DNA from: Roseburia zhanii
GTDB lineage: Bacteria; Bacillota; Clostridia; Lachnospirales; Lachnospiraceae
NCBI RefSeq assembly: GCF_014287635.1
Contig: NZ_JACOPH010000004.1
Location: 1 to 64,000 of the forward strand
DNA length: 64,000 nt
Reading direction: 5' to 3'
The notes under the pieces were generated by a model that saw only the letters and a program-made list of their open reading frames with translations, was not told the origin of the DNA and searched no databases. Each line of letters begins with the position of its first letter. Positions within the stretch are counted from its first letter, which is position 1. The position numbers and the translations under genes were made by a program. Of this stretch, positions 16,132 through 24,129 are shown one piece after another.

Positions 16132-16668
16132 TTATTTTTGAAACGAAGCGATGACCTGCCTAAACTGCTCTAAATCCTGTTCATCCGGATGTGAAACTGC
16201 CCTGTCAAAATTTTTTATCATAGCATCAATGTTCGGAACTGGCAGTGGACTATTCTTCATTTTCATATATCGCTCCCTCACGGAATTTGGCATTTTCCCC
16301 TGACACATATAGCTGCCACGCAAAATGTTACTGCGATCAAGATTTTTTTCTACCTTTTTCAGAATCTTATCAAAGTATTCCGTATCACCTCCAAATCCGG
16401 CTGTGCCGAACAAAAATACTTCTTTGCCTTTGATTTTTTTCAAAAAAGTTCCTATCTCAGCGTTACAATGTCCCTTGTCCGTCCAAAATCCAACATAATA
16501 ACAATCTGCATCCAAAGGAGCTGTCTCCGGAGAACCAAAATATTTTATTGTTTCTTCCGGAAGGACATTACGGATCTCATCAGCTAATTGCTTTGTATTA
16601 CCTGTTTTACTACTGAATACAACTGCATTTTTCATATTTTTAATTTCATGCAAACATTCTTTTTCCAT
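16132..16668 (-). CDS. flavodoxin-family protein (BilS-like)
   Basis: A 178-residue flavin-binding electron-transfer protein. The FMN phosphate loop is FSSKTGNTKQLADEI (about residues 18-32) and LFGTAGFGGD supplies the second flavin contact. The GFWTDKGHCNAEI segment and the C-terminal half (MCQGKMPNSVRERYMKM) resemble flavodoxins annotated BilS, partners of bilirubin reductase, but no reductase gene is nearby, so that link is weak. GGAGG lies 7 bases before the ATG. It is flanked by a promoter with a 10-bp inverted repeat and appears intact within a decayed region. Confidence 0.75.
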   Translation of the reverse strand: MEKECLHEIKNMKNAVVFSSKTGNTKQLADEIRNVLPEETIKYFGSPETAPLDADCYYVGFWTDKGHCNAEIGTFLKKIKGKEVFLFGTAGFGGDTEYFDKILKKVEKNLDRSNILRGSYMCQGKMPNSVRERYMKMKNSPLPVPNIDAMIKNFDRAVSHPDEQDLEQFRQVIASFQK

Positions 16669-16712
16669 CCTTTTGCCTCCATAAAATCCAGCTTACAAAT
16701 CCATTTTGATTT

Positions 16713-16749
16713 GCATAGGCACAGTATAGCATAATTACCGTGCCTATGC
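16713..16749 (-). promoter_or_regulatory. inverted-repeat operator at the flavodoxin promoter
   Basis: GCATAGGCAC (16713-16722) and GTGCCTATGC (16740-16749) are perfect inverted repeats 17 bases apart. The minus-strand -10 (TATACT, 16723-16728) lies between them, and the -35 position is covered by the second arm with no consensus. A regulator bound here would control the flavodoxin gene. Confidence 0.5.
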
Positions 16750-16756
16750 GATAACT

Positions 16757-17205
16757 TTACTGCTTCTTTCGATATGAACTCATTTTTTTCACCGGCACTT
16801 CCGCTTCTCCAAGAAGCTTCAATACTATCTCAAAGTTTCGCTTTGCAGGCTGCACCTCAAGCCTCACATAATAAAAGATGGACTGTAAGAATAACCCTTC
16901 TGCTTTCTCCCAAAACGGATCGCTCGGTGTGGAGCCCTTTGGAGTAGTATTACTGATAAGGTTTGTAATCAATTTTACCACATCCGTTTTTTCTCGGATA
17001 TAAGAAAAAGGGTTGTAACCGTCTGATTTTTCCATCTCTAACAGATTGATGACTTTTACATTATATCCGTTATCCTTTAACATCTGCCCACAGCTCCTTA
17101 GTATCTCACCCTTTGGATCGGTACAGATAAAGGAACAGTTATGCAGCATCTGCATAAGATTCGGCTTTACTTCATAAAATGTCTTTCCTGCTCCGGTGGA
17201 ATTTC
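16757..17205 (-). pseudogene. VirD4/TraG-type coupling protein fragment
   Basis: The frame reads GAGKT and YEVKPN, then CSFICTDPKGEILRSCG, YNPFSYIREKTDVVKLITNLI and SDPFWEKAEGLF, the Walker A, Walker B (TDPKGE) and following conserved motifs of type IV coupling proteins. It stops at about 145 residues, whereas the family has about 600, and the part before Walker A is replaced by unrelated sequence. It is a relic of a conjugative element. Confidence 0.7.
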
Positions 17206-17310
17206 CCCAATCATCATTTCTGCCAGTTCGGCAGGCATTCCGTCACTTATAAACATTTCCTTCATGACATCATTCATGCTTTCCGTATTGTCTGCATAAC
17301 TGCTTTGCAT
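17167..17310 (-). pseudogene. short open frame fused to the coupling-protein remnant
   Basis: A 47-codon frame starting MQSSYADNTESMNDV and containing SDGMPAELAEMM. It looks protein-like until about 17205, where the frame of the coupling protein takes over. No family recognised; probably the remnant of another ICE gene. Confidence 0.3.
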
Positions 17311-17331
17311 AATTTCATAAAGTTACCCATA

Positions 17332-17502
17332 CTATTTCAAATGCTCCTCAGCATCAGATGTAGGAATATCATCTGAATGACTAAAGAAATATTTTTCCAG
17401 TAATTCCTCATATAGCTTGTCACTTTTTGCCTTTGTTTTCATAAGGCTGTATGTGACTGCTACCGCAAAAATGACTAAGAACCAAATTAATACCTTACTC
17501 AT
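17332..17502 (-). CDS. 56-residue small membrane protein
   Basis: An intact small frame with a ribosome site (AGAGGAG, 7 bases upstream). One membrane helix covers residues about 3-20 (KVLIWFLVIFAVAVTYSLM), followed by a charged helix and an acidic end (HSDDIPTSDAEEHLK). It lies upstream of the coupling-protein remnant, so it may be a leftover gene of the same conjugative element. Not recognised. Confidence 0.45.
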   Translation of the reverse strand: MSKVLIWFLVIFAVAVTYSLMKTKAKSDKLYEELLEKYFFSHSDDIPTSDAEEHLK

Positions 17503-17852
17503 TCGACCACTCCTCTCAAATAAAAAAGAGGACTAAATGTTTCAATGTAAAATTGTACCTAATCTAAGTACACAGATTCACTCCCAGAACGATCGTGGAC
17601 ATCTGCGATACTGACTCGGATTTTCGGTTTTGATATAACAGCGCTGCCTTATCCTTACCGCTAAATTGGTATAAAAATAAGGACTAAATTAGTGCTAACC
17701 CCTTGATTTTACTGGGTTTTTTCTAACTTGTCCCAATTATAACTCATGTCTAATGCTTTTATTTTTCTCTCTGCCATGCCCAAAAGGCATGGATATATTT
17801 TGTGACCTTGCTTAAGATCTGACTTCACACAAGCTGCCATCAGATACCTAAG
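17503..17852. other. intergenic region, no gene seen
   Basis: No open frame with a plausible start. The words GGACTAAAT and GGACTAAATT recur (about 17531 and 17682), and short GC clusters suggest weak hairpins, but nothing can be assigned. It probably marks the right limit of the decayed mobile DNA. Confidence 0.4.
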
Positions 17853-18404
17853 TTACTCTGCACTTAGTTTCACAAGTGTAAAGTCATGACCTGTTTTTTC
17901 AATGAATTTTTCAAATACATCTTTACTCTTGATCCTAAGGCTCGATGTATTGATACATGGGTGGCATCCGACATATTCAGAATGAAACACATCTTCATCG
18001 ACTAAGAGCCTGACATGATGTTTTGTATCATTCATCAATCCCATCACGCTGACAGAACCGGGCGTGATATCTAAATATTCTTCCATATACTCTTGCGGAG
18101 CAAAGGACAGTCTTGGACTGTTGATCTGATGTGAGATCTCTTTTGTCTTGAATTTTTTATCTCCACGTATCATCAGCAGATAAAACTTTGTTTTCTGGGT
18201 ATTGCAAAGAAACAGATTCTTACAGATCACCGCCGGTGCAAGCATTGCATCGATTGCTTCACATGCTTCCATGGTTTCTGCTGCTTCATGGTCTATCCTT
18301 TCATATGTAATTCCCAATTCATCTAACAGGTCATAGACCCGGATTTCTTTCTCCAAACGGCCATTGCAGTTTTCCGGTCTTCCAGTTACGAGTTGTAATT
18401 CCAT
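17853..18404 (-). CDS. proX: prolyl-tRNA editing protein (ProX/YbaK family)
   Basis: A 183-residue stand-alone editing domain of the bacterial prolyl-tRNA synthetase insertion type. It is expected to hydrolyse mischarged tRNA-Pro, typically Ala-tRNA-Pro, in the cytoplasm. Characteristic features are the DELGITYERIDHEA start, the catalytic Lys region CKNLFLCN (about residue 62), and the end GCHPCINTSSLRI. Length fits the family. It is divergent from the lipoprotein gene at 18989, with a long inverted repeat between them. Confidence 0.85.
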   Translation of the reverse strand: MELQLVTGRPENCNGRLEKEIRVYDLLDELGITYERIDHEAAETMEACEAIDAMLAPAVICKNLFLCNTQKTKFYLLMIRGDKKFKTKEISHQINSPRLSFAPQEYMEEYLDITPGSVSVMGLMNDTKHHVRLLVDEDVFHSEYVGCHPCINTSSLRIKSKDVFEKFIEKTGHDFTLVKLSAE

Positions 18405-18988
18405 TTTTGTGTGCCTCCTGTGGATATCTTTTTCTTTTCATTCTTCTTAAGATTCGAATGTCAAAAGGCGGCTCACAACTTAGCAGCTGGCAGATTGCAC
18501 AAAGCCGAGGCTATTTTTGTGACTTTGGGAGAAAATTAGTAAATCTTAGTCTGCCTGTTCATGTATAGTGTTTTGCTGCCATGGACGGCAGCAAAAGTCT
18601 TAATGCCCCACGGACGGAGCATTTAAGACGTACACGTCACTTTGTCACAACCTAATTCAGGCAGACTTAGATTTTCTTATTTTCGTACAACGGAACAAAA
18701 TAGACTCGGCTTTGTACAATCTGCCAATCTAAAAACTTAAAGCCACCTTTTGACACTCGAATCTTCTTATAAAGCAATTTTAATGATTTGCTGAAATTAT
18801 ACTGCCTGATGCTGTGGAAAGTCAATGATCGTGTAAGTGTGTACACATGACCTGAACACTTGCTGTTACTGTTCACTCCGTGAGCAGTAACTCGTGATTT
18901 TTATGATTTAAGAAATTCTTAATTGTATCTGTGCATATTCTGCGGTATGATACAGCATATCAAATAGATTCCGAAAGGAGCTTTCATT
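18405..18988. other. divergent intergenic region with large structured repeats
   Basis: No gene accepted. It holds the 317-base long inverted repeat (18449-18765) and a hairpin GTTACTGTTCAC / GTGAGCAGTAAC at 18865-18891. A 69-codon minus-strand frame across the right arm (ending LYENKKI) is judged a by-product of the repeat. Confidence 0.6.
18449..18765. repeat. long inverted repeat with hairpin-rich centre
   Basis: The left arm (18449-18557, starting AAGATTCGAATGTCAAAAGG) and the right arm (18658-18765) are about 108 bases each and match in inverted orientation over most of their length; both outer and inner ends are nearly exact. The 100-base centre has two further stems, TTTTGCTGCC / GGCAGCAAAA and GTCTTAATGC / GCATTTAAGAC. 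The whole unit resembles a MITE-like or dispersed structured repeat. Confidence 0.75.
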
Positions 18989-20284
18989 ATGAAAAAGAAA
19001 ATTTTGGCTAATATACTTATGATAAGTATTCTCTTTGCCGGCTGTGCAAAGCCGGTTTCTAATACGGATTCCATACCATCACAGGATACGGAGCAGGTCG
19101 ATACCACTGTTTCCGATACACAGACGACCGATACGGAAAATGCCACAGAACAGACACCTTATGGTATTTCGATCACAGAACTTACGGAAGATACTACCTA
19201 TTATTCTAAGACCGATCCTTCTGTGCAGGTATTAAATGGCTCTGCTTCCTATCCGGAGATTTCGATTGCAGATCATGCTGATATTGAAAAAAAGATCAAC
19301 GATGCGATCAAATCAGAAGTCGATACTTTCTGGACCTTTGAAGAAGAAAATTCCGGCTATGCCGACAGCGAATACCAGATGACGCTTGATAATGCTGATA
19401 CTGAATTTGAACCATATTCGGCTGAGTTTTCCTATGAGACAAAACGCTGTGATGATGCGATACTCTCGATCGTATTCAAACAATATGATTATTCCTATGG
19501 TGCAGCACATGGCAACTTCTGGAGTTATGGGATCACTTTTGATGTAAATACCGGAGAACGGTTATATTTAGAAACGTTGAGTGATGATTATACATCTTTT
19601 TATCAGATGCTTGTAAAAAACTTAAATGATCAGGCAGTTTTACCGGCATATGAAAATTTTGTATTTTCTGATTTTGCATCAGATATAGAAAGCTCTCTGT
19701 TAAAAGATTCTGCTTCATGGTATTTTGACCGGAGTGGTCTCTCCTTTATCAGCAACCCTTATGTATTAGGTTCCTATGCTGCAGGCACTTTTGAATTTAA
19801 TATCCCTTATGACCAGCTGACAGGTTTAAAATCTGCCTATGCTTATAAGGGACCGTATATCTGTAAACTGTTTCCGGGAATCTCTGTATCACATGATGTC
19901 AATGGTAACGGAAGTGCTGATGAGATCTGTTATTCGTTAAATGTGGGGGATAATATGGATTATTCTTCTGCATCGGCAGTTTTGACGATCAATGGAACGG
20001 ATTTTTCCAGGCAGTTAGATGACTTACATCTGACCTATCCATGGACAGGTGCTTATTATCTGATAGATGTGGATTCGGAAGATTCTTATGTGGAAATCGC
20101 AATCTCGAATGAAAATTATGACAACCCAAAAGGAACCTGCACACACTTCTTCCGTTACGATACTTCCGGCGAGCTCATTTATCAGGGCAATGTTGCTGGT
20201 ATCTTTAATGAAGATATGCAGGTCCGTTATAATTCAAATGGCAATCTGATCCTATGCGACAGAAATGGGGAGCCGGTGCAGTAA
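18989..20284 (+). CDS. lipoprotein with DUF3298/RsiV-like domain
   Basis: A 431-residue exported lipoprotein. Lipobox FAGC gives the lipid-bearing Cys at residue 19. After a Thr/Ser-rich linker (20-50), residues about 65-275 match the DUF4163-DUF3298 arrangement found in anti-sigma factor RsiV and related envelope proteins (ADIEKKINDAI, YGAAHGNFW, FDVNTGERLYL). There is no N-terminal anti-sigma domain, so it is not RsiV. The C-terminal 130 residues (VSHDVNGNGSADEICY) look like a calcium-binding-type beta domain. Ribosome site GAAAGGAG precedes the ATG. Confidence 0.7.
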   Translation: MKKKILANILMISILFAGCAKPVSNTDSIPSQDTEQVDTTVSDTQTTDTENATEQTPYGISITELTEDTTYYSKTDPSVQVLNGSASYPEISIADHADIEKKINDAIKSEVDTFWTFEEENSGYADSEYQMTLDNADTEFEPYSAEFSYETKRCDDAILSIVFKQYDYSYGAAHGNFWSYGITFDVNTGERLYLETLSDDYTSFYQMLVKNLNDQAVLPAYENFVFSDFASDIESSLLKDSASWYFDRSGLSFISNPYVLGSYAAGTFEFNIPYDQLTGLKSAYAYKGPYICKLFPGISVSHDVNGNGSADEICYSLNVGDNMDYSSASAVLTINGTDFSRQLDDLHLTYPWTGAYYLIDVDSEDSYVEIAISNENYDNPKGTCTHFFRYDTSGELIYQGNVAGIFNEDMQVRYNSNGNLILCDRNGEPVQ

Positions 20285-20294
20285 ATTCTAACTT

Positions 20295-20969
20295 TTACGC
20301 ATCTAACGTCAACTCTCCATCTACGATCTTTGCGATCCGCTTTGCATGAGTTGCCACTTCAAGATCATGTGTGATCATCACGATCGTATTGCCCATATCA
20401 TTTAACCTCTGAAACAGCTTGAGCACTTCTGTACCGCTGTTTTTATCCAAGGCTCCTGTGGGTTCGTCTGCTAATAAGATCGCAGGCTGTCCCACAAGTG
20501 CCCTTGCGATCGCCACCCTCTGCTGCTGACCACCGGAAAGCTCACTCGGGCGGTGCTTCATCCGTTTTTTCAGTCCTAGCATTTCAATGATCTCAAGGCT
20601 TTCATTTTTGGCATCTTTTAATTTCATTCCACGCATTAAAAGCGGCATGACGATATTCTGCAATACATTATAAGTAGGGATCAGATGATATTTCTGAAAA
20701 ATGAATCCGATCTTTTCATTCCGTATCTTTGTCAGTTCACTTTCCTTTGCCTTATGGATGATCTCTCCATCTAAAACATATTCTCCACTGTCAGCATGGT
20801 CCATGCAGCCGATCACATTCATCAGCGTACTTTTTCCTGATCCAGAGGGTCCTAAAATGGCAAGATAATCACCTTGTTCTACAGTCAGGGAAACGTCTTT
20901 TAAGACATGAAGCTGATTCTCACCCATCTGATAATATTTGTTGATATGCTCAAGTTCTATAATTCCCAT
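20295..20969 (-). CDS. MacB-type ABC transporter ATPase
   Basis: A 224-residue ATPase, last gene of a four-gene efflux operon. Walker A GPSGSGKST is at about residues 40-48, the signature is [15 protein letters not shown] and Walker B is ILLADEPTGALD. In this family the ATPase and FtsX permease drive a periplasmic or extracellular adaptor to expel peptides or small molecules. The start lies 11 bases after the permease stop. It converges with the lipoprotein gene at 18989, leaving 10 bases between them. Confidence 0.9.
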   Translation of the reverse strand: MGIIELEHINKYYQMGENQLHVLKDVSLTVEQGDYLAILGPSGSGKSTLMNVIGCMDHADSGEYVLDGEIIHKAKESELTKIRNEKIGFIFQKYHLIPTYNVLQNIVMPLLMRGMKLKDAKNESLEIIEMLGLKKRMKHRPSELSGGQQQRVAIARALVGQPAILLADEPTGALDKNSGTEVLKLFQRLNDMGNTIVMITHDLEVATHAKRIAKIVDGELTLDA

Positions 20970-20980
20970 GATCTCCTCCG

Positions 20981-22627
20981 TTACTCTGCGTTTAAGGCTT
21001 CTACCGGTACTAATTTTGACGCTTTAAATGCCGGATAAAATCCGAATATGGTTCCTGTAATGACTGCAAATCCTAGTGCAGCTAAAAATGCTGTTGCTGA
21101 TAATTCTACCCTGACATCAAACTGCTGTACAATGGGTGTGATCAAAAGGCTTGCCACAATACCGAGTACCCCGCCTAGAAAACTGATTGCAGAAGCTTCT
21201 AACAGAAACTCTAACAGGATATTTTTTCTTGAACAGCCGATTGCTTTTAAGATTCCGATCTCATTTGTCCGTTCTTTTACAGATACAAACAAGACATTCA
21301 TAATTCCGATTCCGCCAACGACAAATACGATGACCGCCATTGCTACTAAAAGCATCGTCAATATCTGATTCGATGCAGATGCCGCCTCCATCTTGCTGCC
21401 CGCATCGGAAAATGTAAATTCGGAATTTGGATAGCTTTCTGCTAATACTTCCGTTGCCTCTGCGATGACTGTATCGATCTGTTCTACATCTTCTGCAATG
21501 ATCGTTAAGGTAGGACTGACATTCTCGCCGACGAGATATTTGATTCCTGTTTCATATGGAATAAAAATCGTATCATCCGGACTGATGCCGGAAGACACAG
21601 AACCCATTTCTTCTAACACACCATCTACGACATAGATCCTCTGGTCAATATATAATATACTTCCATATGCCTCTATCGCACTTCCGAATATTTCTTCCGC
21701 TACGCCAGCTCCTAAAATGCAGCTTTTTTCTTTGTTCCCGTTATCTTCTTCACTGATAAACTCGCCAACGGATAAAGTCAGATTACTCAGACTCGCATAA
21801 TTTGCCTGTACACCTGCAATACTATAGATGGTTTCTTCCTCTAAATCTCCACCGTCTACACCAGCTCTTGTGGTATAAGAGATCGTTGCATCCGATATAT
21901 CGTTCATGTTCTCCAAAAGATACTCTGCATCTTCCTGTGTCAGTGTGACCTGTTCTAAATCTGCTGAGTCATCCATCGACGCTCCCGGAAAGTCCATACC
22001 GTCATCCGGTGGCGTAAAATTTTCACCACTTGATGCATCTTGACTTGGCATTTTCATTCCCTGTGGGGGTGTTCCCATGCCTGAATTGCCATCTGCATCC
22101 GGCTGACTGCCCGAATTTTCTCCGTTTACATTACCGTTACCTGAATTTCCACCTCCGGAACTGCCTCCGTCTGCATTTCCGTTACCTGAATTTCCACCTC
22201 CGGAACTGCCTCCATCTGCATTGCCACCTGTACTGTCCTGTGTTGGCGGCATACCGCCTCCACCAGAGAAATCTCCACCGCCGCTCTTACTGCTGCCCGA
22301 AGAACTACTGCCTTTACTGCCGGAGGAACTGCCACTCTTACCGGAAGAACCACCAGAAGGCATACCGCCGCCTCCATCCGGGCCGCCTCTGCCACCGGAA
22401 AATCCTCCGAATCCCTGCTGGGTTTCCACCTGACAGGAAATATCGATCGCACCTGCATTTAAGTTCTTAAACTGGTCTGCCACATCCATCTGACCACCTT
22501 TTCCGATTGCAATGACCATCACGATCGTTGCCGCACCTACGATAATCCCGATTGAAGTCATGACTGTTTTGAATTTGTTCTGTGTGATATTCTGCCAGAC
22601 AAGTCTTAATAATTCACTGATTCTCAT
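20981..22627 (-). CDS. MacB-type ABC permease with Gly/Ser-rich insertion
   Basis: A 548-residue permease: one membrane helix at about 21-42, an extracellular domain, then three helices (about 425-450, 475-505, 515-540) forming the FtsX domain. Its oddity is a run of about 150 residues (72-220) composed of Gly, Ser, Asn, Pro and Asp, placed early in the extracellular domain. The run includes two 45-base tandem repeats (22134-22178, 22179-22223). Typical members are about 400 residues, so the length excess is the insertion. ATG overlaps the stop of the adaptor upstream. Confidence 0.88.
   Translation of the reverse strand: MRISELLRLVWQNITQNKFKTVMTSIGIIVGAATIVMVIAIGKGGQMDVADQFKNLNAGAIDISCQVETQQGFGGFSGGRGGPDGGGGMPSGGSSGKSGSSSGSKGSSSSGSSKSGGGDFSGGGGMPPTQDSTGGNADGGSSGGGNSGNGNADGGSSGGGNSGNGNVNGENSGSQPDADGNSGMGTPPQGMKMPSQDASSGENFTPPDDGMDFPGASMDDSADLEQVTLTQEDAEYLLENMNDISDATISYTTRAGVDGGDLEEETIYSIAGVQANYASLSNLTLSVGEFISEEDNGNKEKSCILGAGVAEEIFGSAIEAYGSILYIDQRIYVVDGVLEEMGSVSSGISPDDTIFIPYETGIKYLVGENVSPTLTIIAEDVEQIDTVIAEATEVLAESYPNSEFTFSDAGSKMEAASASNQILTMLLVAMAVIVFVVGGIGIMNVLFVSVKERTNEIGILKAIGCSRKNILLEFLLEASAISFLGGVLGIVASLLITPIVQQFDVRVELSATAFLAALGFAVITGTIFGFYPAFKASKLVPVEALNAE
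22134..22223. repeat. two 45-base tandem repeats in the permease gene
   Basis: Two adjacent 45-base units differ at about two positions and encode two copies of a 15-residue Gly/Ser/Asn unit (GNADGGSSGGGNSGN). The in-frame length suggests slippage could vary the linker without breaking the gene. Confidence 0.85.
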
Positions 22628-24129
22628 TCTGCTTTCACCTGACTTTCGATCAGAACGGTTTCACCTTCTTCTACACCATCTGAAATTTCTATATTTACAC
22701 CATCGGAAATGCCTGTCGTCACCTGCACCTGCTCTATGCTGCCATCTTCCTGTTTTACTTTCACATAGGTATTACGATTTTCTGTGGTAACTGCTTTTTT
22801 CGAAACATAGCAGACATCTTTTGCCTGTGCCGCAATAAAGGTCACATTGCCTGTCATATCCTGATACACATCTTCGGTATCTTTGGTAAATACAACGGTC
22901 ACATCATAAGATACGGTTGCTGTACCGCTTGAGGCAGAGGTATCGACTGCTTTTACCTGACCTTCATAAATCTTATCTTCATATGCAGTCAGGGCGATCT
23001 CAACGGTATCTCCTACATTGACTGCGGAAATATCTTCCTGCGATACAGATACTGTCATTGTCACCTCGGAGGCATCTTTATACACAGCCACATCTGTCGC
23101 TGAAGATAAAGTATCTCCTGCTTCATAACCGACAGAATAGATCACGCCGTCATGCTGTGCATAGATGATCCCATCTCCGATCAGTGACTCGAAATTCGTC
23201 AGGGCTTCACTAGCATCATCGAGATCATCCTGTGCTTCTTCGACTTCTGTATTCAGATCATACGTGTCGATCTGATATAAGCTGTCCGCATTATTATATT
23301 TAAGCATTGTTTCTTCATATTTTTCTTTTGCTTCTATACTTTTTGTGGTTTGGGAATTTTGTGCAGACTGTAATTTTGTGAGCAGAGAATTATAATTTGC
23401 CTGTTCCTCTGCTAATGCAGCACTGCATTTCTCCCCTTTCTGTATTTTCTTCTGATACTCTGCGATCTTTGCTGCTGAAGCATCTACATTTGCCTGTGCT
23501 TCATCGACTGATGCCTGCAACTGTGCGATCGTCGTATCATATTCTGACTGTGCCACACTTCCGGTTGCAACATTTGAGTTGTAGCTGTACTGTGCACTTA
23601 ATTTTTCGGATTTTGCTTCTAACTGCGCTTTTTTTAAAGCAAGTTCTGCACTGCTTTTCGCATCTTCTAAAGTTTCTTTGTACTCGCTCACACTATCTGT
23701 TGTCAGTTTTAAGATCGGATCTCCGACTTTCACTTCCGTTCCGGTTGCAACATAGATCTCCTCTACTTCAAGTCCTGTATCGGAAGAACTTCCCGAGTTG
23801 CCCGAACCATTTGCCGAACTTCCGCCCATCTCGCCTTTAGAACTGCTGCCTGCACTCCCTGAATTGTCCGAACTGCCTGAAGATGAAGATGTACTTTCAA
23901 TATCTTCTAAGGCTTCGATATCCTGTGTGATCGTTCCAATATCAACAGAACCACTTTCCGTCACACCCGATGTTAAGGTTCCTTTTTTTACAGTAGTTTC
24001 TTTATACATCACTTCCTGACTTTCATCTTTTGTCCGATTGAGCAGGAAAAAGACTGCAAGTCCTATGATCGCTGCGATCACAAGGATCATAAGTATTCTC
24101 TTTTTCCGTTTACTGCTCTGCTTTTTCAT
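22624..24129 (-). CDS. efflux adaptor protein (HlyD/MacA-like) 2
   Basis: A 501-residue membrane-fusion-type adaptor. One membrane helix at about 10-28, a Ser/Gly-rich linker (76-118), a lipoyl-like half (VEEIYVATGTEVKVGDPILKL, about 125-145), a long coiled coil (about 155-310), the second lipoyl half (IIYAQHDGVIYSVGYEAGDTL), a beta barrel and a C-terminal domain (VKVKQEDGSIEQVQVTTG). It overlaps both neighbours by a few bases, so translation is coupled. It bridges the ABC permease to the outside of the membrane. Confidence 0.85.
   Translation of the reverse strand: MKKQSSKRKKRILMILVIAAIIGLAVFFLLNRTKDESQEVMYKETTVKKGTLTSGVTESGSVDIGTITQDIEALEDIESTSSSSGSSDNSGSAGSSSKGEMGGSSANGSGNSGSSSDTGLEVEEIYVATGTEVKVGDPILKLTTDSVSEYKETLEDAKSSAELALKKAQLEAKSEKLSAQYSYNSNVATGSVAQSEYDTTIAQLQASVDEAQANVDASAAKIAEYQKKIQKGEKCSAALAEEQANYNSLLTKLQSAQNSQTTKSIEAKEKYEETMLKYNNADSLYQIDTYDLNTEVEEAQDDLDDASEALTNFESLIGDGIIYAQHDGVIYSVGYEAGDTLSSATDVAVYKDASEVTMTVSVSQEDISAVNVGDTVEIALTAYEDKIYEGQVKAVDTSASSGTATVSYDVTVVFTKDTEDVYQDMTGNVTFIAAQAKDVCYVSKKAVTTENRNTYVKVKQEDGSIEQVQVTTGISDGVNIEISDGVEEGETVLIESQVKAE

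Noticed and set aside
18667..18876. 69-codon minus-strand frame ending LYENKKI
   Set aside because: It lies over the right arm of the long inverted repeat and has no ribosome site.
22134..22223. 45-base direct repeats as a possible CRISPR array
   Set aside because: There are only two adjacent units with no spacers, and they encode protein repeats in frame.
22126..22458. Open frames on both strands across the Gly/Ser-rich part of the permease gene
   Set aside because: They arise from the low-complexity coding sequence; the permease frame continues through with proper domains on both sides.
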